Shown here piece after piece: positions 7,943 through 14,971 of a stretch of DNA of 33,578 nt. The DNA is from Methylococcus sp. Lineage in GTDB: Bacteria > Pseudomonadota > Gammaproteobacteria > Methylococcales > Methylococcaceae. The stretch's first letter is position 1. Each line of letters starts with the position of its first letter. The stretch is from positions 1-33,578 of the forward strand of contig QYQA01000066.1 of the NCBI GenBank assembly GCA_007280285.1, given 5' to 3'. The translations under genes were made by a program, and so were the position numbers. A model generated the notes under the pieces. That model was not told the origin of the DNA and ran no database searches. It worked only from the letters and a program-made list of their open reading frames with translations.

Positions 7943-8490
7943 CGCTCCTGTCCTTTAGTCTGTGGCCACACTTGGGGCACTTTTTGGAGTACCTGGATGT
8001 CGTAACCTTCTTTTTGAAGACGTTGGGTCAGGCGTTGATAATGGTCCTCTGGAATCGTCGGTGTCCGCGCCATGATCCACACATAATCTCGGGCTTCACG
8101 GCCGATGATCGTTTCTTGGTAGTCCGGCGACAGATAGACAATCCGGTAATCCGATTTAAATGGCCACATAAACTGCATGCCCCAAATCGCATGATCCAAC
8201 GGATCCTCGACATATCCTTTTGGCTCATAGCGCTTGAGAGGCCCCGTGGGCTGATCTTGGTGAAAGGTGAAGGTCGTTAAGATGGCGCCATCTTTATCCA
8301 GTCGATAAGACTCCACAGCGTTGGTCGACCCCTTCTCAATCCATGTGGGTATATGAGCAATCACGTACCAATCCCCCATGAAACGGGGGATATCCACCTG
8401 CTTAGCAAGCCCCAGAGGCGGCTTGACAGGCGATGCGCAGGCTAAGAGTAAAGTCATCATCAAAAGAAGTGAGGCGCCTCTCGTTTTCAT
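7939..8490 (-). CDS. blc: Outer-membrane lipocalin lipoprotein (Blc-like)
   Basis: A 183-residue lipoprotein with signal peptide and lipobox LLAC (Cys18). The lipocalin signature follows as FMGDWYVIAHIPTW, and the second conserved region is DYVWIMARTPTI near residue 140. An EKGSTNAVESY segment with a Lys-Gly turn is also typical of bacterial Blc proteins. Blc proteins form a beta-barrel that binds lysophospholipids or fatty acids at the outer membrane. In an operon of acyl-chain modifying enzymes, its likely job is to carry or sequester altered lipids. 4-bp overlaps on both sides indicate coupled translation. Confidence 0.92.
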   Translation of the reverse strand: MKTRGASLLLMMTLLLACASPVKPPLGLAKQVDIPRFMGDWYVIAHIPTWIEKGSTNAVESYRLDKDGAILTTFTFHQDQPTGPLKRYEPKGYVEDPLDHAIWGMQFMWPFKSDYRIVYLSPDYQETIIGREARDYVWIMARTPTIPEDHYQRLTQRLQKEGYDIQVLQKVPQVWPQTKGQER

Positions 8491-9155
8491 GGGTTTTTGA
8501 GTCCTTCTAGGCGATATTTGAGGATATGGCCCCCCTCAAGTCGAGAATCAAGGGCGATCCAATCGCCGTTGTCGGCGTACCAGAGTTCCATATCGAATTG
8601 ACGGGTCTTTAGATGGTATCGATTGGCCGTCGTTTTATTTCCCTTCACTTCAACACGATCGCGTCCTTTTGGCGTGATTTCCACATCCACATACTCGCCA
8701 GTCTGCGGATTCAAAAGACGAGACTGCTTCAGCATGTCAGGGTTCCAGTAGGCAAAGGTCATGATGCACGAGGGCAGCATTTCTTGGACAAGTTCTCGTT
8801 TAAGAAGGAATCCAGTGCCGTTGGTTTTTCCTTCAACCACGGAGTCTGTCCCATTATCCTGAGTGGATGCCTTTAACGAGGTCAGGCAGTTGTCTTCCCA
8901 GGTCTCATTCGCTTGATGTTGATAGCGATAGGCATTGATCATCAGAAATTTGACACTAAAGGCAGCCTCACTATGGACACTCTTTTCCGCCTTTGAGCTC
9001 TCGACCCGAAAGACGTGCTGTCCAACAGGGTCTCCATCCAGAAAGACCGTAAAATCAAAGATCTGTTGCTGAGACGTTGAGGATGCTATCGCCGCGACCG
9101 ACCCTAAAAAGCAAAGACCCAGGGCTGCGATCAGCCGTGCCATGTTTTTTTTCAT
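8487..9155 (-). CDS. Periplasmic DUF6134-like (DUF3108-related) protein
   Basis: A 222-residue exported protein. The N-terminus (MKKNMARLIAALGLCFLGSVAAIASS) is a clear signal peptide cleaved near AIA. The mature part has the beta-rich pattern of the DUF6134/DUF3108 group: FTVFLDGDPVGQHVF at the start, YRYQHQANETW in the middle and YHLKTRQFDMELWYADNGDWIALDSRL near the end. The last segment resembles the DUF3108 motif in which a strand pair ends with a W-Y/D-G turn. No activity is established. Position between a membrane DUF1295 protein and the lipocalin suggests a role in periplasmic lipid handling. Confidence 0.8.
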   Translation of the reverse strand: MKKNMARLIAALGLCFLGSVAAIASSTSQQQIFDFTVFLDGDPVGQHVFRVESSKAEKSVHSEAAFSVKFLMINAYRYQHQANETWEDNCLTSLKASTQDNGTDSVVEGKTNGTGFLLKRELVQEMLPSCIMTFAYWNPDMLKQSRLLNPQTGEYVDVEITPKGRDRVEVKGNKTTANRYHLKTRQFDMELWYADNGDWIALDSRLEGGHILKYRLEGLKNP

Positions 9156-9934
9156 AACTTTTGCCGCGGCCGTCTTGGTATGAAAGAACTGGTGGATTCG
9201 ATATAGGCTAAATAATCAGGGCGCCGCGCTTTAAGGTCATTTTCAAGTAACGGGACACCTGAAAACTTCACCAACAGCCATGTCATCAGAGCCGGTGACA
9301 GGATCATCCAGTAAGGAGCCCCTGCAGCGAGCGCCATGATCCAAAAACCCCACCACAGTAAGGCCTCACCGAAATAGTTGGGGTGCCGGCTATAGCGCCA
9401 TAGTCCTTGATTAAGCACCCCACCTCCTGGATGGTGAGACTTAAAACGCATCAGCTGATAATCAGCAATGGTTTCGAATAAGAGGCCGGTGACAAAAAAT
9501 CCCATCCCGATGACATCAAGCGGGTTAAGAGGTCCTTGAGACAACATCACTGGAAGAATCGGAAGGGCGATGATGAAAGCCAGAACAGATTGAAATATGA
9601 AGATGATGCCGAGGCTTTTAAGCCAAAACATCGGCTCATAGTGTTGCCGAATCGTCTGGTAGCGCCGGTCTTCTGGATGGCCCCAGTTTCGAACCGTCAG
9701 ATGGAGGGATAATCGAATAGCCCAGATACCGACCAGCACCAAAGCCGGAAAGGCTCTTGGAGCCCTCGCTGTATCATCAGCAAACCACAATAATAAAAGA
9801 GCAGAAAAAATAAAGAGGGACCACACACTATCAACGATACTGACATCCTTCTTGATCACGCTGATCAGCCAAGTGACCGTGGCCATGCCAATGAGAAGGC
9901 CGAGGACTGTGAAGGCCAGGGTCCAATCCATCAT
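9152..9934 (-). CDS. DUF1295 membrane protein (steroid 5-alpha-reductase/isoprenylcysteine methyltransferase-like fold)
   Basis: A 260-residue polytopic membrane protein with about six hydrophobic segments. Family marks are SIVDSVWSL near the start, RNWGHPEDRRYQTIR near 85, and the C-terminal GLWRYSRHPNYFGEALLWWGFW, the motif shared by DUF1295, ICMT-like and 5-alpha-reductase enzymes. In those relatives it forms the cofactor pocket (NADPH or SAM). The substrate here is unknown; neighbours point to a lipid or polyprenoid. It ends with an Arg/Lys-rich tail. 4-bp overlaps exist with DUF2878 upstream and the DUF6134-like gene downstream. Confidence 0.9.
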   Translation of the reverse strand: MMDWTLAFTVLGLLIGMATVTWLISVIKKDVSIVDSVWSLFIFSALLLLWFADDTARAPRAFPALVLVGIWAIRLSLHLTVRNWGHPEDRRYQTIRQHYEPMFWLKSLGIIFIFQSVLAFIIALPILPVMLSQGPLNPLDVIGMGFFVTGLLFETIADYQLMRFKSHHPGGGVLNQGLWRYSRHPNYFGEALLWWGFWIMALAAGAPYWMILSPALMTWLLVKFSGVPLLENDLKARRPDYLAYIESTSSFIPRRPRQKL

Positions 9935-10464
9935 GATCTTTCTCCCTCATGCTGTGTTGAATCATTAAGATCATAGCGTTTAGCAAGAACAAAGAGGACC
10001 GGCATGATGACTGCCCAGCCAACGCCAATGATCACTAAGCTGACTATGGGGTCGGAAAGCGTCAATCCACCCATATGCATGCCGCCGAACCAGGCCAGTG
10101 GTCCCCCTACCATACCTAAAAGCGCACTGAGCCAAAGATGATTTTTTAGCCAGCGAAGTGACTGATTGAAGGTCGTTGCAAAGGCGAGCCACAAGGTAAG
10201 GATCCAAATGGGGACGGATTCTGGATCCGCTGATTCATAGTGAACCCATTGCTGATGCGTGAGGATGCTTTCCCAGGCGGCGCCGATCACACCGGTCATA
10301 AAGACCAGTTTGAGTTCGCTCAGCGGCTGCTTAGATACCCTTAAGTGCCAGCCAACCACCAACAAGCTCACTATGACACCCAGAAAAGGCCGGCCATTGG
10401 CGGCCCCCAAAATGGAAGCGAACCAGGCCGCTTGATAGAGCATGAAGTTGACGAGGGCGCTCAT
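9931..10464 (-). CDS. DUF2878 membrane protein
   Basis: A 177-residue inner-membrane protein with roughly five hydrophobic helices. I assign DUF2878 from the LVNFMLYQAAWFASILGAANGRP start, the GAAWESIL segment, the PIWILTLWLAFATTFNQSLRW stretch and GGPLAWFGGMHMG. The function is unknown. It regularly accompanies DUF1295, lipocalin and CFA genes in proteobacteria. The gene lies 9 bases after the methyltransferase stop and overlaps DUF1295 by 4 bases. Confidence 0.88.
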   Translation of the reverse strand: MSALVNFMLYQAAWFASILGAANGRPFLGVIVSLLVVGWHLRVSKQPLSELKLVFMTGVIGAAWESILTHQQWVHYESADPESVPIWILTLWLAFATTFNQSLRWLKNHLWLSALLGMVGGPLAWFGGMHMGGLTLSDPIVSLVIIGVGWAVIMPVLFVLAKRYDLNDSTQHEGERS

Positions 10465-10473
10465 GTCAAGGCG

Positions 10474-11544
10474 TTAGCTGCTGGTTGTGCCTTTTTGAAA
10501 GAGATAGTGCCCAACGGGCCATTGTTCTCCGTTCTTATAGCCAAAAAGCTCCGCACAGGCCATAAAAAATACACGCCAACGACTCCACCAGGCTTGCGTC
10601 TCGGAAGCCCCATAGGTTGCTTCCAAAATAGGCCACAATTGATCCCGATGACGATCCATATTGGAGAGCCAGGCATTGGCTGTTTTTTCATAGTGGCGCC
10701 CGTTCCACTGCCAGCGATCAACCAACTTTAGAGGTGACTCAAAGGCGATGGCGAGATCGTAGGAGGGCATCATTCCGCCTGAAAAGAAATAAGACCCCAT
10801 CCAGTCCGAGTCATCTTGCACGGTGAAAAAGTAGGGGAGTTCACGGTGACAAAAAACATGCATAAAAAAATGCCCTTGAGGATTGAGCCAGCCCGCTATT
10901 TTCTTGAAAAGGAGCGGCCAATTGCGCATGTGTTCAAACATTTCGACAGAGACAATGCGGTCAAAAGTCTCTTCCGTTTCAAAAGTATTCATGTCGACGG
11001 TGCGGATCTCGAGATGCTTTAGACCTTCAGCTTGCGCCCGCTCGAGAATGCTTTCCCGTTGGCTGCTCGAGTTTGATATCCCAACAATGCGGCTGTTGGG
11101 GAAGCGCCGCGCCATATAAAGGCTTAAGGAACCCCAACCACAACCCAGTTCAAGGATGCTCTGGCCATCAGATATTCGAGCGTGACGAAGGGTCTCATCG
11201 AGAGCGCACACCTCCGCCTGATCAAGGTCGGTTACGCCCTCTGACCACAAGCACCCACTGTATTTCCGGTGACGGCCGAGCACCAGTTCAAAAAATTGTG
11301 GAGGAATGGCGTAATGCTGCTCGTTAGCCTTTTCAGGGACCAGCGCGATAGGGCTCGACTTGAGTTCGTTGATAAACGATTCAAGGTATTGATCACGCGC
11401 TTTGGTGTTTTTGAGGGGCAACGTATCGAGTCGTTGCTGGGCCAAACGACGAATGCCATATCGAATGACCGGGTCAGGTAAGAGACCCCGTTCAGTCCAT
11501 TCAATCAGCTTTTGGGTGATGGTCATGAGGTCACAAATCTCCAT
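10474..11544 (-). CDS. CFA-superfamily SAM methyltransferase resembling coclaurine N-methyltransferase
   Basis: A 356-residue methyltransferase, first gene of the operon. The SAM loop is LELGCGWGSLSLYMARR (~132-148). Around it the sequence follows plant and protist coclaurine-N-methyltransferase-like proteins more closely than Cfa: LGRHRKYSGCLW, VSVEMFEHMRNW, FMHVFCHREL, SYFFSGGMMPS, NGRHYEKTANAWL and AELFGYKNGEQW. Glu204-His205 in FEHM corresponds to the catalytic Glu-His pair of that group; Cys98 matches the CFA-type cysteine. Bacterial members have no established alkaloid role, so a lipid or amine substrate is more likely. The start is uncertain: ATG 11544 has no ribosome site, and ATG 11526 (MTITQKL) has GGAG at rather long spacing but matches the usual family N-terminus. 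Confidence 0.88.
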   Translation of the reverse strand: MEICDLMTITQKLIEWTERGLLPDPVIRYGIRRLAQQRLDTLPLKNTKARDQYLESFINELKSSPIALVPEKANEQHYAIPPQFFELVLGRHRKYSGCLWSEGVTDLDQAEVCALDETLRHARISDGQSILELGCGWGSLSLYMARRFPNSRIVGISNSSSQRESILERAQAEGLKHLEIRTVDMNTFETEETFDRIVSVEMFEHMRNWPLLFKKIAGWLNPQGHFFMHVFCHRELPYFFTVQDDSDWMGSYFFSGGMMPSYDLAIAFESPLKLVDRWQWNGRHYEKTANAWLSNMDRHRDQLWPILEATYGASETQAWWSRWRVFFMACAELFGYKNGEQWPVGHYLFQKGTTSS

Positions 11545-11581
11545 CGGTCAAAGTGTTATCGTTGAGGGCCACGGATGTGTG

Positions 11582-11601
11582 CCTATGCACATTATCATAG
11601 G
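11582..11601. promoter_or_regulatory. Candidate operator: CCTATG-N8-CATAGG dyad
   Basis: A perfect 6-bp inverted repeat with an 8-base spacer, 38-57 bases upstream of the first gene of the lipid operon. Read on the minus strand it contains TATGATAAT, a plausible -10 region, so a bound regulator would cover the promoter. The size suits a dimeric regulator. Related lipid clusters are often under ECF sigma/ChrR or MerR-type (LitR/CarH) control; neither regulator is in this window. Confidence 0.4.
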
Positions 11602-11755
11602 TGAGTAACTATGAAAGCGGCGGCAAAAAACCCAACGCGTTATTTTTTTATATGACGTACTAAAGTGGGCAAAGGTTCACTCATATGACCCGTCATGGTG
11701 CGTCTTCAAAAAGGGCAGGCTTTCAAAGACCCTATGCTGCATCGAAACCAGTTCA

Positions 11756-11771
11756 TGGCACTTTATTTGCT
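11756..11771 (+). promoter_or_regulatory. Sigma-54-like -24/-12 motif ahead of the Anbu locus
   Basis: TGGCACTTTATTTGCT has GG and GC exactly ten bases apart and fits the TGGCAC-N5-TTGCT consensus very well. The difficulty is position: the expected transcript start (~11782) falls only about two bases before the ATG at 11784, and no Shine-Dalgarno is visible there, so the message would be almost leaderless. It may be real or chance. Confidence 0.3.
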
Positions 11772-11783
11772 TGAGCCCCAATC

Positions 11784-13208
11784 ATGATGAAAAATACGAC
11801 GCCTTTCTATAATGAAATGACGGATCTCTCGGGTGATATCCGCCCCATTTATCAGCGCTATGCGGACTGGCTGAGAGTCAATGATTCAGCAACCCTCGAG
11901 CGGAAGGGCCGCGAGGCTGAACTGTTGTTTCGGCGTCTGGGTATTACCTTTGCTGTCTATGGGGAGGCGGATGGCACTGAACGGCTCATCCCCTTTGATG
12001 TGGTGCCAAGAATTTTCGGTGGCACTGAATGGCGGCGTTTGGAAACCGGAATCAAACAGCGCGTTAAAGCATTGAATGCATTCCTTCATGACATCTATCA
12101 CGATCAGGAGATATTGAAGGCCGGTGTGATCGAACGGGAACAGGTTCTCGGTAATGCTATGTATTGCAAAGAGATGCAAGGTGTCGATCTCCCGAACCAT
12201 GTCTATGCCCACATCGCAGGGATCGATATCGTCCGCGTGGCTGAAAATGACTTTTACGTCCTAGAAGATAACCTCAGGACGCCTTCTGGGGTGTCCTATA
12301 TGCTCGAAAATCGCAGAACGATGATGCGGTTGTTTCCAGAGCTTTTCGCCCAGCATCAGGTCGAGCCGGTGGAGCATTACCCCCTCATGCTGTTGGATAC
12401 TTTGAGGGAATCGGCGCCACTGGGGATTGATGATCCTGTGATTGTCGTATTAACGCCTGGGGCTTACAACAGCGCCTATTTTGAACATGCCTTCATCGCG
12501 AGTCAGATGGGGGTTGAATTGGTGGAGGGACAAGATCTTTTTGTCCAAGACCAGCGGGTGTATATGCATACCACCGAGGGTCCACAGCAGGTCCATGTCA
12601 TCTATCGGCGTGTCGATGATGATTTTATTGACCCTCGCGCCTTCCGCTCTGATTCCATGCTCGGCGTTCCTGGTCTGATCGGGGCTTACAGGGCAGGTCA
12701 TGTCAGCCTAGCCAATGGCATCGGTGCTGGCGTTGCCGACGATAAATCAACGTATCTTTTTGTTCCGGACATGATTCGGTTTTATCTGGGTGAAACACCC
12801 ATTCTTCAAAATGTGCCTACCTATCGTCTGGGGCTTAAGGATGACTTAGCTTATGTCCTTGAACATCTTGATGAGTTGGTTGTTAAGGAAGTGCAGGGTT
12901 CTGGGGGATACGGTATGTTAGTGGGCCCAACAAGTACCCAGACTGAGATTGCTCATTATCGCGAGCGGATCCTTCTCGACCCCCATAATTTCATTGCCCA
13001 GCCGACCCTGGCCCTGTCAGCGTGTCCCACCCTCGTTGATCAAGGCGTAGCGCCTCGACACGTTGATTTAAGGCCCTTTGTCCTTTCCGGCAAAGAAATC
13101 CGTATGGTTGCTGGGGGGTTGACCCGGGTGGCCCTCAAAGAGTCTTCCCTGATCGTCAATTCTTCGCAGGGTGGTGGAACGAAAGATACCTGGGTATTGG
13201 AGGATTAG
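11784..13208 (+). CDS. Circularly permuted ATP-grasp protein (COG2308)
   Basis: A 474-residue protein of the circularly permuted ATP-grasp type 2 family, predicted to join a carboxylate to an amine using ATP. The recognisable N-terminal block is VNDSATLERKGREAELLFRRLGITFAVYGE, then TERLIPFDVVPRI, EWRRLETGIKQRVKALNAFLHDIYHD, and EDNLRTPSGVSYMLENR. The C-terminal part has VKEVQGSGGYGMLVGP and the RHVDLRPFVL/GGLTRVAL segments that make up the permuted nucleotide and metal site. In many proteobacteria this gene heads the operon with alpha-E, Anbu and transglutaminase, as here, 3 bases before the next gene. ATG 11784 and 11787 are adjacent options, neither with a clear ribosome site. Confidence 0.93.
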   Translation: MMKNTTPFYNEMTDLSGDIRPIYQRYADWLRVNDSATLERKGREAELLFRRLGITFAVYGEADGTERLIPFDVVPRIFGGTEWRRLETGIKQRVKALNAFLHDIYHDQEILKAGVIEREQVLGNAMYCKEMQGVDLPNHVYAHIAGIDIVRVAENDFYVLEDNLRTPSGVSYMLENRRTMMRLFPELFAQHQVEPVEHYPLMLLDTLRESAPLGIDDPVIVVLTPGAYNSAYFEHAFIASQMGVELVEGQDLFVQDQRVYMHTTEGPQQVHVIYRRVDDDFIDPRAFRSDSMLGVPGLIGAYRAGHVSLANGIGAGVADDKSTYLFVPDMIRFYLGETPILQNVPTYRLGLKDDLAYVLEHLDELVVKEVQGSGGYGMLVGPTSTQTEIAHYRERILLDPHNFIAQPTLALSACPTLVDQGVAPRHVDLRPFVLSGKEIRMVAGGLTRVALKESSLIVNSSQGGGTKDTWVLED

Positions 13209-13211
13209 GTC

Positions 13212-14189
13212 ATGCTCTCAAGAACGGCAGAAAATCTCTATTGGATGGCTCGGCATATTGAACGGGCTGAAAATACGGCACGTATTTTAGATGTGGCGCA
13301 TCGATCGGCATTGTTGCCCCTTGATATCGAAGCCACTGAGGCGTACCTCTGGTATGCCCCACTGAATATCACAGGCTGTGCGGAAGCCTATGAATCACGT
13401 TACGGACTTGCAAGGAACGATGCGGTCACCCACTTCATGACGTTCGACGCTGAAAATCCATGCAGCATTTACTGCTGTTTGAAGGCAGCTCGTGAGAATG
13501 CACGGGCGGTTCGCGGTGCCATCACCCAGGAGATGTGGGAAGTGATCAATGCGACATGGCTTGAGGTGACCCGTCGCTCACAAGATACCACCGGAGACGG
13601 CAATGCAGATTTCTTTGATTGGGTGAAGGACCGCTCACATCTTTTTAGAGGCGTGACCCTCGGCACCATTCTCAAGGACATTACTTTGAGCTTCATTCGC
13701 CTAGGTACTTTTCTCGAGCGCGCAGACAATACGGCGCGAATTCTTGACGTGAAATACCATATCTTGTTGCCCTCTGTGACTGATATCGGCGGTGCGGCTG
13801 ATTACTATCAATGGGGTTCTTTACTGAAGTCGGTGAGCGCCTTTGAGGCCTACCGAAAAATTTACCGCGATGTGATTACACCTTCAAAGGTAGCCGAGTT
13901 GCTCATCCTCAGGGATGATATGCCTCGATCCCTTCATGCCTGTCTCAACGAAGTTGAGGCGGCATTGAGTCAGATCAATGGCGGCTCTGGCCATGAGGCC
14001 CGGCGATTAGCCGGGGAATCACATGCAACCCTTCATTTTGGGCGTATCGACGATGTGCTGCTGCAAGGTCTCCATCAGTACCTGACCTGCTTCCTCGATA
14101 CCACGGCTCAACTAGGGCGTGAAATTGGCCAGGCTTATCTTTCCCGCAACCATCTTGGGAGGTTTTCTTCCATGTCCAAGGTGGCCTGA
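13212..14189 (+). CDS. Alpha-E domain-containing protein (COG2307)
   Basis: A 325-residue, almost entirely helical protein of the DUF403/alpha-E family. It opens with the family signature MLSRTAENLYWMARHIERAENTARILDV. A second, similar segment, FIRLGTFLERADNTARILDVKY (~160-180), makes the protein look internally duplicated. The ENARAVRGAITQEMWEVIN stretch is also typical. The biochemical role is not established. The constant pairing with the permuted ATP-grasp suggests it is a subunit of, or carrier for, that ligase. The E-R-A-[ED]-N-T-A repeats are candidate functional helices. Confidence 0.93.
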   Translation: MLSRTAENLYWMARHIERAENTARILDVAHRSALLPLDIEATEAYLWYAPLNITGCAEAYESRYGLARNDAVTHFMTFDAENPCSIYCCLKAARENARAVRGAITQEMWEVINATWLEVTRRSQDTTGDGNADFFDWVKDRSHLFRGVTLGTILKDITLSFIRLGTFLERADNTARILDVKYHILLPSVTDIGGAADYYQWGSLLKSVSAFEAYRKIYRDVITPSKVAELLILRDDMPRSLHACLNEVEAALSQINGGSGHEARRLAGESHATLHFGRIDDVLLQGLHQYLTCFLDTTAQLGREIGQAYLSRNHLGRFSSMSKVA

Positions 14190-14209
14190 GATTGCCAGGA
14201 TTTTTTCTC

Positions 14210-14965
14210 ATGACCTATTGTGTTGCTATCAAGCTCAAATCAGGGCTTGTTTTTGCCTCCGACTCCAGAACCAATGCAGGCGTTGATCAGGTTTCATGTT
14301 TTCGCAAAATGCGTTCGTTTATCGACCCTGGGAACAGAGTCATTGTGACCTTATGTTCTGGCAATCTGTCGATCACGCAGAACGCCTTGAATCTCATGGA
14401 GCTTCAAGGGCGGCATAGCGATCGCCGCAACATTTGGAATGTTGAATCAATGTTCGATGTGGCTCAGTTGCTGGGTGAATCTTTAAGGCAAGTACGTGAG
14501 ACCGATGGGGCCTTTTTGGCCCAGAGCAATGTCGATTCAGGGGCTAACTTTCTCGTGGGTGGACAGGTGGGTAATGAACGAATACGCCTCTTTTTGGTTT
14601 ATGCCGAGGGTAATTTCATCGAAGCAGGTGAAGAGACGCCTTTTTTTCAAATTGGCGAAACAAAATACGGCAAACCGATTCTCGATCGGGTCATTACTCC
14701 CACCACGCCCATCGCTGAAGCCATCAAATGCGTGATGGTTTCTTTTGATTCCACCATGCGCAGCAATCTTTCAGTGGGATTGCCGATAGACCTTGCCTGT
14801 TACGAATCGGGAAGTCTCAAATTGGGATTTGAGCACCATATCACGGCGCAAGATCCTTATTTTTCTCAAATTAGTCGCCATTGGGGAGAAGGCCTTAGAG
14901 GCTTGTTTGCCTCCCTGCCAGCCCCTGATTGGCTTAATCCATCGACCAGCCAACCAGGATCCTAG
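14210..14965 (+). CDS. Anbu, proteasome-like Ntn-hydrolase peptidase (COG3484)
   Basis: A 251-residue ancestral-beta-subunit-like peptidase. The track begins at a TTG (14192), but ATG 14210, behind AGGA, gives MTYCVAIKLKSG. Removal of Met exposes Thr1, and counting from it Asp17 (FASDSRTNAG) and Lys32 (CFRKM) fall where proteasome-type catalysis needs Asp17 and Lys33. This strongly supports the start. Later family segments are VIVTLCSGNLSITQ and TNVDSGAN-like SNVDSGANFLVGGQ. Characterised Anbu proteins assemble into large open rings or spirals in the cytoplasm; the natural substrate is unsettled. It sits 20 bases after alpha-E and 6 bases before the transglutaminase-amidoligase gene, the standard Anbu operon order. 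Confidence 0.93.
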   Translation: MTYCVAIKLKSGLVFASDSRTNAGVDQVSCFRKMRSFIDPGNRVIVTLCSGNLSITQNALNLMELQGRHSDRRNIWNVESMFDVAQLLGESLRQVRETDGAFLAQSNVDSGANFLVGGQVGNERIRLFLVYAEGNFIEAGEETPFFQIGETKYGKPILDRVITPTTPIAEAIKCVMVSFDSTMRSNLSVGLPIDLACYESGSLKLGFEHHITAQDPYFSQISRHWGEGLRGLFASLPAPDWLNPSTSQPGS

Positions 14966-14971
14966 CGGCCC

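Noticed and set aside
10345-10731. A 128-codon plus-strand frame over DUF2878 and the CNMT-like gene
   Set aside because: Antisense to coding sequence with conserved motifs; no family pattern in its translation.
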